DNA of 64,000 nucleotides. Origin: Candidatus Thorarchaeota archaeon. GTDB lineage: Archaea; Asgardarchaeota; Thorarchaeia; Thorarchaeales; Thorarchaeaceae. The translations under genes were made by a program, and so were the position numbers. Each line of letters begins with the position of its first letter. Within the stretch, counting starts at the first letter, position 1. The stretch spans positions 203,764 through 267,763 of the forward strand of contig JAFGAR010000088.1 of assembly GCA_016933575.1 (NCBI GenBank). Direction: 5' to 3'. The notes below the pieces were generated by a model. That model did not search any database and was not told the DNA's origin. It saw nothing but the letters and a program-made list of their open reading frames with translations. This document shows, piece by piece, positions 54,301 through 63,130 of the stretch.

Positions 54301-57300
54301 CTATTTGATTAGTTTTTCACTCTTCATTTTTTGAACGCATTCTTTCACTGCCTTGTCCATATCATCATCGCTGAGATTGAACTCGGTAAGTAGTGACTTG
54401 ACTTCATTCACAAAATACTCTCTCCTGAGAAATCCTAATTGTCTGATGTCATGGAGATGCTTAGTAACAGGAACTTTGTAAGTTTCAAGTTCAGACACAA
54501 GGACTACATAAAGCACTTTTCCGCCAACAGCATCTTGGTCAATAGTGACATAGTCAAATTTCGCTCGTGCCTTATCCTCTTTTACTCCATAAATCTCAAT
54601 GGCTTCAACTATTACTCCTTTTAGCTTTGACGTCAAGTTTCTGTTTGTTGTTATTCCTAACTCTTGGAGAAAACCTGTCAGTTCACTCTCCAATAGGTCT
54701 TGAACTTCAAATCGATACCGTAATGCAACATTCTTCTCATTGATTCGTTTCTCTGTGGTCTGTCCTGTACCTTTCTCTCGTACACCAATTATTACATACT
54801 CAGGTTCAATAGTGATATATGGAATCCATCTGTCAGGATTCTGCAAGTATACTCCAGGGAGATGTGAATCATATTTTTGTCCTAACACCTGTGCTATCAT
54901 TGTACGAAGATGCCAAGACTCTTTAATCTCGTCGATACAGTCTTGTCTGATTACTAGATCAAAGGTATGACCTGCCCATTCTTGTTTTTCTTCAGACCAA
55001 TAGATAATCTCTTGTGATTCCAAGAGAGAACGTACCTGAGCATCGGTGAACCTAGTCACCATGATTTCTTGAAGTTCTGGAGAGATCTTGAATGGAGTAT
55101 TAATATTGACTCGCCAGCAGGAACCATGTTTTACACCTGGTTCGTTACTGACATGAAGAGGTTCACCATATGAACTTCCCGACCAGAAAAGATAGTGATG
55201 AGGTGTTATCTTAGCAAGAGTATGTTGTTTCTTGATATCTTCCAAGGAGATGTGTTTCAGTGGACAGGTCCAAGGGTCATGGTATAATTCAATGGTGATA
55301 TCATGCTCCATAGAAGTATTTAGCAAATCTTTTGCAGTTGGAGGCAAATTCAGACTCATTCCTGGATATGGATTATATCTAGTAACCCATGGCTTGAGTA
55401 CTGCTACATCTTCATTATATGAGATATCATTAAACCGATTCCAAATCAACCGTTGTCCAGTAACTATTACTGGTTCACATTCGTTATCAGGACGTCTGAG
55501 AATCTCAAGAAGGTCAACAGTTCTGTTGACGAGTAACTCTCCAATCAGGTTCTGAGTTCTCCTATTGATAAAGGCAGCTTTGTACATCTCATTATCTCTA
55601 TCAAGTGACACAGTACAGGTCGCTGGGGTACATCCGTCTAGCCCATTGTCGAGAATAAACATGGCCCTCAAAACCATGTCATCAGTCTTGTGATGAGGTT
55701 GTCGAACCTCATCATACTCGATAGGCTGGAGGTAACGAATCTCTGACAGTTCAAGGGTGCGTATCAGCGTGACATCTTCGTATCTTCTAGTTGTATAGTG
55801 AAGTCTTCCTATTGGAATCCATTTTTTGTTCTCTCTATCATCAATCCAGAGAATCTGTTCTCCATATTGTTCTGCCACAAGAATTCGTATTCGAGTTCCA
55901 TCACCCTGGAGTCGTGCATGCCAGCTTAGTAGACTGATATCACTCTCACTCCAGAGAGTCTTTCCCGAAACCATCTCTTGGAGAACTTCTCTTGGATCAA
56001 GGGTAGGATCAATTCCTCGTGGGTTTAAGAATGCTACATTCATATCATTGATTCCCGGACTACGTTGAAACAATAACCAAAGAAGGGTCGAGTCAGTAGC
56101 TCCCGAGGATGGTAGGACTATCATCTGTCCGAACCTAATCTTGGTCAATGTTTTCTGTTTGTCAAGCATCCTATTCTTATCTACGATTCTCTTCCGTAAT
56201 CGTTCCAAGAGCTTGTGTCTATCAAGGACTGAGTCCCCCATAGTGTGAGTCTTAGGATAGACTGGCTTCATTCCCAGACCGATGAGATGCCACGGTCGAA
56301 CATAGTCCCATAGAGATGCTAATGTCTGTGGAAATACTACTTCTGGATTGCTACCTACGGTAGCAAGTATCAGAAGAAAGAGATGATTTCCTATTAAGAG
56401 AAGGATATCTGGGTGCTTCATCTGCATGGTATTCACATGCTCTTTCTGTGCCATTGAGAGGTTTCTTGAGATGGAACGATATGGAAGTAATCTCTCCCAA
56501 ATTCGTTTGCTCAACGTACTGGTTTCCAGAGTCTGACGGACCAGACGTAATGTGTTCAAGAGAGAGGTCGTGTCTTCTGGGTGAATCTCTGGTAGTATTT
56601 TCTCAATCTGATCAAGTAGCTCGATCAAATCAACATCAGTATCTTGTTTCAGAAACTTGATTGTGCCAAATAAGTGGCGTATCTCGGTCAGCGCAATTTT
56701 CCTGCAATCCATCTCATAGTTCGTAAGATAATACTCTGAGGGGGGTCGTGTTGTCCTCTGTTGTTGAGGGACTGCAAGTCGCATCTCTCTGGTTTCTCTT
56801 CTTCTATTGATATCGATTATAGGTAGTAAGAGCTTTACTCTCCCATCCTTCTCTAACTCTTTCTGAACTTGAGTTGGATTGAATATCAGTCGGGGTATGA
56901 CGTCTTGAGGTATACTATATTCTGCTGATACTTCTTCAATCTCAAGATCGAAATCTGAGCGTGGTACAGGATTATACTCTTGATGAGGTAACAGATGTGG
57001 TATCAGTTCCATTATCTGTTTAAATTGCTGCTCTCCATACCAATTACTATGCTGGACATCACCACCAATCCTATAATGAACCTCAGTGCTAGTACGTCCA
57101 CCAGATTGAAAATTCTGTCCCCATCCCTGTAAAGGAGCAATCTCAATTATTTTGAAATCTGGAGACCTCCCTGGTCGTTCTATGATTATACCTCGTTCAT
57201 GATAATTTGTTGACACTTGTGCTCTCGAACGTTCTGGAGGCATAGGAACGTTCCAGATGATGATATCAACAATATTCTGCCATACAGAGTCCTGATAGAA

Positions 57301-59598
57301 AGGTGCTACACATCTTGTGGAATAGGTAATACTGTTCTGAGCAATTGGCACAGATCGTGCAAACCACACGATAGTACTCTTCGCAGGGACCGAATTGGAG
57401 AGGAGTGTGACAATCTCATCAAGATACTTCTTATGAGATTCTGGAGTACTCTGACGAAGATGTTCCCATCCGGAAACCACAATCAGCGGATTTTGACTTC
57501 CAGTCAATTGATTCTGAAGCCATGTTCGGATGTGACTGATTGACGCACCTTCGTAGATAAAAGATTGAATACGGTCTGAGAGAGACCTCATCAGAACTCT
57601 CTCTCTGAAGAAACGTCTGATTGACCTATCCTGGTACTTGATTCGAAACTGTTTCTTTCTCAGAACAAAGTCTGTGTATTCTCCAATTAGATCAAACCAG
57701 TACACATCTCGATGTCGTCTTTTAGCAAGACTGTGAATGTACTCAAGTCCGTGCCAGCGTTCTGCAATGGATGCTGCAGACTGAGAAGGAGCACTGCTAC
57801 CAGAAACTGTAAGATAGAGTTGAAACTCTTTTCGATCCTCTACTCGATACTTGAAGGGTTTCTGCGGCTGGGGGATGTCCAGTTCTTCAGTTCCTGTGTT
57901 TGGTTGTGTCACAGCTAGCATCCGCATTACAATTCTGAGATTATTCTGTCCCTTTGCTGGAACGAGAAGATCTCCTGTTGATAATGTTCCATCGATACAA
58001 CCCTGATATGCCTTCAATACCAACGGAAGGACTGCCTCACTGATCTCTCTCCAATTCTGGCACGAATCGACAATCAAAACAGCCTTTGCCAGACTCTTTT
58101 GTGCATCAAAGTCCTTCCACATGAATCTCTGATAATCAGCAAGTACCGCTTGTTCATATGCATCTAGCTGTTCTACTTCGTAGGTATCAGGAGTTGTAGA
58201 TAGAGTATTTTTCCACTCATCATCAGTCATCTCACGATGGTTCAGGAAAAACTCTCGGACCACATTCTCCTTGTCCTTAGAGTGTGACTCTGTTCCATAG
58301 ATATCAAAATCAAAAGCACTCTTGGTCTTCAGGTCAATTATCATGAAGGGTTCACAGATAATGATAGAGGGAGCACCATCAACACGGGTCTGTTTCTTTG
58401 CGCGTGCAAGGATAAAGTCAAGTCGCCCTCTTCCATCATCAACAGGGAGTTCTGAGAGCAAGATTAGTCCGCTATTATCATAGGCCATCTCTGTTCCATG
58501 ATAGATAATTCCATTGAAACTAAAGGGACTCTGAAAATTCTTGCTAACGAATCGATGAATCTTGACCCCTAATCTTCTACTTTGTTCTTGATATTCTTGT
58601 AGAAGACCCACAGAGTCCGTTTCATCTAGAATACCATTCTCCAATAGTTTATCAAGAGTCTGTAATGATTCATCTAGGATGGCCCCATTTCGTCTTGTTT
58701 GAGTAACAACATCTTGGAGAATGTGGCTCTCTGTACCCTTATCCATCTTCTTGTTCTGATCCTCATTTATCTCTTCAATCTCAATAGGAACATCCTCTGT
58801 GGTAGATTGCATAACCTCTGCTGTAATCGACTGATGTTTTCCATTACGAATGCCATACTCATTCTGTATCAGTTCAACAACAACCCTAAGTTCCCGTAGT
58901 CCTTCTCTGACATAGTTTGACAATCCAGATCTCCGTTCAGAATATACATAGTCCAGAAAGGGGAGAAGTCTGAGTAGAAGCATATCGACATATCTCTTTG
59001 CATCTTTTATCGGAACACCATACTTCAGACACTGCCGTCCGAGTTCCATGAGGGGACTTCTAATCATATCAGCAAAGTCAAGTTCCGGAAGATGATTATG
59101 TCTGACAGGATAGAATGGTACCTTTGAGGATCCATGATATCCATCGATTATTTTTCCATCATCAATCTCAACAGAAACTGGTTTTGGGAAGAAATATCTC
59201 CCTTTTGTGACATCTCGTAGCCTACCTCCTGTATAGTCCCATATAATATTGAGATACTTCTTTGTTCCGTCTTCTCGTTTCACTCGTTTTGTTTCTGTAT
59301 TCCCATACCGGACTGAGGTCTTCAAAAGAATTCGAGTGAAGCTTCGTCGAATGTTGTTTTCAGCCTTGAGCAAAGGTGTTGCATCAGGACTACCATCTCT
59401 TACTGTCTGTTGATATTCTTCTTTTGCAGTACTCCATACCTTTGCCATTCCTTTAATTCGTTTACCTAGTCCAAAATATAGTGCTCTAGATTTCCCTGTA
59501 GCCCTATCTCTTGCTAAGGCAAGAGTGATTGCCATCCCCATCTTGAAAGCAGTAGTAAGAATTCTTGAGGGATTTCTAGGATACAGGATATTTGTCAC
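54301..59598 (-). CDS. Giant 1765-residue protein of unknown family with a PD-(D/E)xK-like motif
   Basis: One uninterrupted frame of 5.3 kb from GTG 59598. No Walker A, signal peptide or membrane helices are apparent. Around residues 388-425 a restriction-endonuclease-like signature appears: GRLDFILARA, then MIIDLKTKSAFDF (G-x-x-D...D-x-K). Residues near 700-760 resemble the central strands of a P-loop-like domain without a P-loop (PLIVVSGWEHLRQ...STIVWFARSVP). The C terminus is helical and charged. It is divergently arranged with the TnpB-like gene across 247 bp and is bracketed by tRNA remnants. Function unknown; a defence or mobile-element effector is the leading guess. Confidence 0.85.
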   Translation of the reverse strand: MTNILYPRNPSRILTTAFKMGMAITLALARDRATGKSRALYFGLGKRIKGMAKVWSTAKEEYQQTVRDGSPDATPLLKAENNIRRSFTRILLKTSVRYGNTETKRVKREDGTKKYLNIIWDYTGGRLRDVTKGRYFFPKPVSVEIDDGKIIDGYHGSSKVPFYPVRHNHLPELDFADMIRSPLMELGRQCLKYGVPIKDAKRYVDMLLLRLLPFLDYVYSERRSGLSNYVREGLRELRVVVELIQNEYGIRNGKHQSITAEVMQSTTEDVPIEIEEINEDQNKKMDKGTESHILQDVVTQTRRNGAILDESLQTLDKLLENGILDETDSVGLLQEYQEQSRRLGVKIHRFVSKNFQSPFSFNGIIYHGTEMAYDNSGLILLSELPVDDGRGRLDFILARAKKQTRVDGAPSIIICEPFMIIDLKTKSAFDFDIYGTESHSKDKENVVREFFLNHREMTDDEWKNTLSTTPDTYEVEQLDAYEQAVLADYQRFMWKDFDAQKSLAKAVLIVDSCQNWREISEAVLPLVLKAYQGCIDGTLSTGDLLVPAKGQNNLRIVMRMLAVTQPNTGTEELDIPQPQKPFKYRVEDRKEFQLYLTVSGSSAPSQSAASIAERWHGLEYIHSLAKRRHRDVYWFDLIGEYTDFVLRKKQFRIKYQDRSIRRFFRERVLMRSLSDRIQSFIYEGASISHIRTWLQNQLTGSQNPLIVVSGWEHLRQSTPESHKKYLDEIVTLLSNSVPAKSTIVWFARSVPIAQNSITYSTRCVAPFYQDSVWQNIVDIIIWNVPMPPERSRAQVSTNYHERGIIIERPGRSPDFKIIEIAPLQGWGQNFQSGGRTSTEVHYRIGGDVQHSNWYGEQQFKQIMELIPHLLPHQEYNPVPRSDFDLEIEEVSAEYSIPQDVIPRLIFNPTQVQKELEKDGRVKLLLPIIDINRRRETREMRLAVPQQQRTTRPPSEYYLTNYEMDCRKIALTEIRHLFGTIKFLKQDTDVDLIELLDQIEKILPEIHPEDTTSLLNTLRLVRQTLETSTLSKRIWERLLPYRSISRNLSMAQKEHVNTMQMKHPDILLLIGNHLFLLILATVGSNPEVVFPQTLASLWDYVRPWHLIGLGMKPVYPKTHTMGDSVLDRHKLLERLRKRIVDKNRMLDKQKTLTKIRFGQMIVLPSSGATDSTLLWLLFQRSPGINDMNVAFLNPRGIDPTLDPREVLQEMVSGKTLWSESDISLLSWHARLQGDGTRIRILVAEQYGEQILWIDDRENKKWIPIGRLHYTTRRYEDVTLIRTLELSEIRYLQPIEYDEVRQPHHKTDDMVLRAMFILDNGLDGCTPATCTVSLDRDNEMYKAAFINRRTQNLIGELLVNRTVDLLEILRRPDNECEPVIVTGQRLIWNRFNDISYNEDVAVLKPWVTRYNPYPGMSLNLPPTAKDLLNTSMEHDITIELYHDPWTCPLKHISLEDIKKQHTLAKITPHHYLFWSGSSYGEPLHVSNEPGVKHGSCWRVNINTPFKISPELQEIMVTRFTDAQVRSLLESQEIIYWSEEKQEWAGHTFDLVIRQDCIDEIKESWHLRTMIAQVLGQKYDSHLPGVYLQNPDRWIPYITIEPEYVIIGVREKGTGQTTEKRINEKNVALRYRFEVQDLLESELTGFLQELGITTNRNLTSKLKGVIVEAIEIYGVKEDKARAKFDYVTIDQDAVGGKVLYVVLVSELETYKVPVTKHLHDIRQLGFLRREYFVNEVKSLLTEFNLSDDDMDKAVKECVQKMKSEKLIK

Positions 59599-59722
59599 AA
59601 TGTCATATTTGATTAATATTTAATAAATTATTCGGGAAATTCGACATAATGAATTATTTGATTTAATGGAATATTATGGAATTATTAACGATTTTAATAA
59701 AATTATATCTTGCAGTCTTAAT

Positions 59723-59834
59723 AAATTTATAAGATATCGAATAGACATTATTACGAGTTCAAAAGACATCTTCGGGATAAGGAGATGAGTGAACTCAACT
59801 GACTCAAGACACGGGTCAGAAATTTATAAGATAT
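59723..59834. repeat. 15-bp direct repeat in the divergent gap before tnpB
   Basis: AAATTTATAAGATAT occurs at 59723-59737 and 59820-59834. Each copy contains a TATA-like TTTATAA. Between them lies TGAGTGAACTCA (59786-59797), a short dyad. The gap (59599-59845) is very AT-rich and contains no gene. It may hold promoters and operators for the giant gene and tnpB. Confidence 0.55.
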
Positions 59835-59845
59835 AGGCGAACAAC

Positions 59846-61516
59846 ATGGCTCGTTCCAAGGGTGTGACAATCGCGGTTAAAATTCCCATCAAATGGGAGG
59901 CTATGACCGAGAGGACTAGGCAGAGGCTTAGACAGACCATTGGACGAGATACCAGGGTGATTCATGCATTTCTTGGAGTAATCGAAGAGCATGAAGAAGA
60001 ATTACTGATAGGCAAAAATAAGGATAGAATTGATGGTAGCAAAGTAGACCAGCTCACTATGACTGCTCTCAAGGTGAAATCAGGACATGAACAGAGAACC
60101 ACTGTTCCGCATGATTTCAAAGTCAGGTTTCCTCGAATCTCTCAGAATGAGATGGATGAATGTGGACTAACTGCAGTTGCGCTCTATGAGAGTTATCTCA
60201 AACTAAGGAAGAAGAAAGGACGGACTACTTCACGTCCGACAAGAATCAATTGTACTCGTAGAATACCGCGATGGGTCTTCTCTCAAAGATTCAAGCTAAT
60301 CAGAAGAAAGACCTCTGCTTCTAATTGGTGGATAGATATCCGTGATGCCCTTGACTCCGTAAAAGCGGAAAGAGTACGTCATGATCGATTGTCAATTCCA
60401 CTGAAGATATCTCCCTATCATCTAAACCAGATAGAACGGGGTGAGGTGAAAGCATTACAGATTTTCACTGATAGAGAACAGAAATGGTGGGTAAGTCTGG
60501 CTGTTCGTATCACAATTGATGAGCCTCAAGAATCTGACTTACCTCCTGCAATTCTTGGTATCGACCTTGGAATCGAGAAAGCAGTGTGTTCAACTCTCCT
60601 CACTCCAGAGAAGGTACGAGAAACAAAATACTTCATCCAGAAAGAGAAAACCGTGCAAATCAAGAAATATGATAAGATTATAGCTGAATTGCAACGAGAG
60701 ATGCATACCAGACAGAATGAAAACTTATCCTATGACTGGGTAGCCAAGAGGCTTCGTCGATTGCATTCTAAGAGAGAAAACATAGCTAAGGAGTACGATC
60801 GTGTTCTTGTTCGACAAATACTTGACTATATCTCTGAATTATCCAAGAACTATACACTCTATGTTGCCATTGGTCGCCTGAAAAATATACGAATGCGTGC
60901 AAAGAAAGGTAACTATCAAGGTCGCAAGTTCAGGGGAATGATACACTCTTGGGCATTTGCTCGGATAACTGATAGTCTGAAACACGGACTAGCCCAGATT
61001 GGATGGAAGATTGATGGAAAGGATTCACGCTTCAGAACTGTTCCTGAAATGTGGACATCTATTATCTGCTGGAAGTGTGGGGGCAAGGGCAAGAGATCTA
61101 GACAGAATTATTTCCGCTGTCCATCTTGTGGACACAAGACCAATGCAGATCGAAATGGTAGTATCAATATTGCAACACGCATGCTTACGCTCACAAAGTC
61201 ACTGCACTCTGTGAGAGGACTAGGCAAGTGGGAAAGTGCTATTGCACAAAGCCTGCAGCCAAAAGCCCGAGAGAAGAAACCTTCACAAGGGGAGTCCTTA
61301 CTCTCCAAAATAGAACCTGCATCAGGTTCTGGAGAGTCCGCGGCTGTTCACTTTGTCCAGTTGGATCTTACCAGCTTCAGTGATGAACCTGGTGAGAGTG
61401 ATAATGACCCCGCCGTGGGAAGTACTGTGGGAACATTCCCTGCCGCTGAAAGTGATGTATCAGTATCAAAGCAGGAAAAAGAAGCCAGGTCTGTAGGAGG
61501 GATCCCATCTCAATGA
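59846..61516 (+). CDS. tnpB: TnpB-like RuvC protein (IS605 OrfB family), catalytic Glu missing
   Basis: A 556-residue TnpB-like protein. RuvC-I is ILGIDLGIEKAV with Asp240. The C4 zinc finger is CWKCGGKG...RCPSCG (about residues 408-430). RuvC-III is NADRNGSINIATRM with Asp435. At RuvC-II, where TnpB normally has a glutamate (as in VEDLN), the sequence is VAIGRLKNIRMR, with Gly343. Residues after about 440 form a low-complexity 110-residue tail whose DNA is highly structured, as expected if an omegaRNA overlaps the 3' end. No TnpA transposase is adjacent. It could be a nuclease-dead regulator, or a variant with a relocated acidic residue. Confidence 0.85.
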   Translation: MARSKGVTIAVKIPIKWEAMTERTRQRLRQTIGRDTRVIHAFLGVIEEHEEELLIGKNKDRIDGSKVDQLTMTALKVKSGHEQRTTVPHDFKVRFPRISQNEMDECGLTAVALYESYLKLRKKKGRTTSRPTRINCTRRIPRWVFSQRFKLIRRKTSASNWWIDIRDALDSVKAERVRHDRLSIPLKISPYHLNQIERGEVKALQIFTDREQKWWVSLAVRITIDEPQESDLPPAILGIDLGIEKAVCSTLLTPEKVRETKYFIQKEKTVQIKKYDKIIAELQREMHTRQNENLSYDWVAKRLRRLHSKRENIAKEYDRVLVRQILDYISELSKNYTLYVAIGRLKNIRMRAKKGNYQGRKFRGMIHSWAFARITDSLKHGLAQIGWKIDGKDSRFRTVPEMWTSIICWKCGGKGKRSRQNYFRCPSCGHKTNADRNGSINIATRMLTLTKSLHSVRGLGKWESAIAQSLQPKAREKKPSQGESLLSKIEPASGSGESAAVHFVQLDLTSFSDEPGESDNDPAVGSTVGTFPAAESDVSVSKQEKEARSVGGIPSQ

Positions 61517-61637
61517 TGACAGACAATGCTCTTACCAATTTAGAAATCCCTTGGATTTCCGAAAGTGGTGACACTGGTAAGAGAGGGGTGGAACACAGAA
61601 GTTTCTTGTTGATGTTCACTCATCATATTACAAGAAA
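61301..61637 (+). ncRNA. Structured RNA candidate (omegaRNA/right end of the tnpB element)
   Basis: Three strong structures follow each other. First, inside the tnpB tail, CTCTCC (61301-61306)/GGAGAG (61331-61336) encloses AGAACCTG-CAT-CAGGTTCT (61312-61330). Second, just after the stop, CTCTTACCA (61529-61537)/TGGTAAGAG (61575-61583) closes a three-way junction with GAAATCC-CTT-GGATTTC (61543-61559) and AGTG-GTGA-CACT. Third, TTTCTTGT (61602-61609)/ACAAGAAA (61630-61637) encloses TGATG/CATCA. TnpB guide RNAs are known to overlap and follow the tnpB 3' end. The region from 61640 to 61930 shows nothing further. Confidence 0.6.
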
Positions 61638-61930
61638 TGGGTTATCGCGACCTGCTGATTACAATGGGTAAAATCAATTTGCAGCAAATTGGGTCTCGAA
61701 GTCTGCAATGCTAAGTACTTCACAATTTGGGATATTTCTTAATGAGATCATTTTCAGCTTCGTTAATTTTCTGGGCTAGAAAACTTCTAACATCAGATTC
61801 TCCTTGTAACTGGATCATTGAAACTCCCATACTGACTATCAGTACAATACCTAATAATGATAATCTGTATCACATACTCCAGTAACCATAAGATATTACA
61901 GTCCATCTTGTAAACTTAGACAAAAATTGG

Positions 61931-62073
61931 TGGAGCCCCGGCCGAGATTTGAACTCGGGATCTCCTGATCTCTTGATCAAGAAACTGCAGTCATCTGACA
62001 TACAAGTCAGGCGCTTTCTAGGAAATGATCCAGAATATGATCACAACCTCTTAGACCACTTAGCTACCGAGGC
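61931..62073 (-). tRNA. tRNA-Thr (TGT) with two introns
   Basis: Minus strand. The acceptor GCCTCGG (62073-62067) pairs with CCGGGGC (61941-61935; one G-T pair). The T-arm is CCGAG-TTCAAAT-CTCGG. The anticodon stem CCTGA/TCAGG has loop CTTGTAA (anticodon TGT at 62004-62002). The discriminator is T and CCA is encoded. Intron 1 at 37/38 spans 61970-62000 (31 nt). A second insert in the D-arm (about 62016-62052, 37 nt, with TGATC/GATCA pairing) must be removed to form D-stem GCTA/TAGC. Borders of the D-arm intron are approximate. Confidence 0.85.
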
Positions 62074-62189
62074 ACGCGCTGGGATTAATCTAAACTGATT
62101 ATAGAGTTTTCGCAATTGCCTTCTTTTTTCCTCATTTATTTCAGAATTTCTTGACTCGTTTCATCTTAGATAAAGCCAAGGGATTTAGT

Positions 62190-62236
62190 GCTAGGGGCGG
62201 GATTTGAACCCGCTATAGCCTCTAAGCCACTGGGGC
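62190..62236 (-). pseudogene. tRNA-like fragment without an anticodon arm
   Basis: On the minus strand a 5' acceptor GCCCCAG and a full D-arm (GCTTAGAGGCTATAGC) run directly into a T-arm (GCGGG-TTCAAAT-CCCGC), sharing two bases. There is no anticodon arm. The 3' end CCCTAGC does not pair with GCCCCAG. The 5' half would instead pair perfectly with CTGGGGC of the remnant at 54137-54143. I read it as a recombined remnant of two tRNAs or one part of a split tRNA. Confidence 0.6.
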
Positions 62237-62293
62237 AGTCCTAATTTCACGAAATGTGTCTTGGTTTTAAAAGCTACTCTTCGGTATATCAGA

Positions 62294-62836
62294 TCACTTA
62301 TCGTGATAGACATTGTCTATGATTATTGCATATGCCAGTAGCATCAATCTTGGTGCATTCGGATCAACGATGCGAATAACATAACGATCTTTGAAATTGA
62401 ATGCAGGCGCAAAAACATCTCTCCATTTGTCCCCCTTCTTAATCTCCGCATAGACTCTATTCTTATCATGAGGATCAGTTATCACAAAGTTCCATTTTGT
62501 GACACCACCTTGGGCTTTATAGATCATATTGTCTTCTGAATCATACATATCAATAGACCCTCTTAGAGCAACCATTGGTCTTTTTCCACGACCTATTAGG
62601 TCTCCATTTGGTGTCTTCACATCATAGATTGGACGTGCACTCACAAGTTTCTTAGCGATTATACATACTACCGAATCATCAGGATTTCTTAGTTCAATCT
62701 CAGCTCGCATCGAGATGAGTTTCCTTTTCATAATCCCTATTTTTTCGCCTTGTGGATTGTAAATCTCGCCACCACCGAATTTCCATGTTTTCTCGTGTAG
62801 TACATAGTGTTCAATTGATTGATCTAATAGACTCAT
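62294..62836 (-). CDS. LURP-one-related (scramblase/Tubby-like fold) protein
   Basis: A 180-residue protein of the LURP-one-related family, which shares the Tubby/phospholipid-scramblase beta-barrel fold. The repeated pattern of short strands is clear: YVLHEKTWKFGGGEIYNPQG, GIMKRKLISM, AEIELRNPDDSVV, then YDVKTPNGDLIGRGKRP and VYAEIKKGDKWRDVF. The C-terminal hydrophobic helix (PRLMLLAYAIIIDNVYHDK) fits the central helix of the barrel. Function is unclear; plant LOR proteins act in defence and scramblases in lipid movement. Confidence 0.85.
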   Translation of the reverse strand: MSLLDQSIEHYVLHEKTWKFGGGEIYNPQGEKIGIMKRKLISMRAEIELRNPDDSVVCIIAKKLVSARPIYDVKTPNGDLIGRGKRPMVALRGSIDMYDSEDNMIYKAQGGVTKWNFVITDPHDKNRVYAEIKKGDKWRDVFAPAFNFKDRYVIRIVDPNAPRLMLLAYAIIIDNVYHDK

Positions 62837-63130
62837 AATAAATCACCATCAAGATGATTTACACTCAAACGAATACAATTAAGATAAACTGGGTTGAATA
62901 CCTTGGTACAAATCAGATAAGAACCCCATCTCATGTTGTTTTTGTGCCTGAATATTCTTATTCATCAAGGACATGTTTATGAGGTACTGTGCGCAAATAA
63001 CCGATAAGGACAGAATCCTTAATTGATTAACCCGTATCACACCTGTGTCATACAAACTCTAATGCTTACGAGAAAAGTAAAATAGCACACAGAAATGAAA
63101 CTTAGGATGACGTACCAATAGGTGAGCCAA

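Noticed and set aside
55232..57918. Plus-strand frames opposite the giant gene
   Set aside because: Short shadows of the single 5.3-kb minus-strand frame.
61377..61619. Minus-strand frame over the tnpB 3' end
   Set aside because: Overlaps the structured RNA region; the hairpins explain the lack of stops better than a protein.
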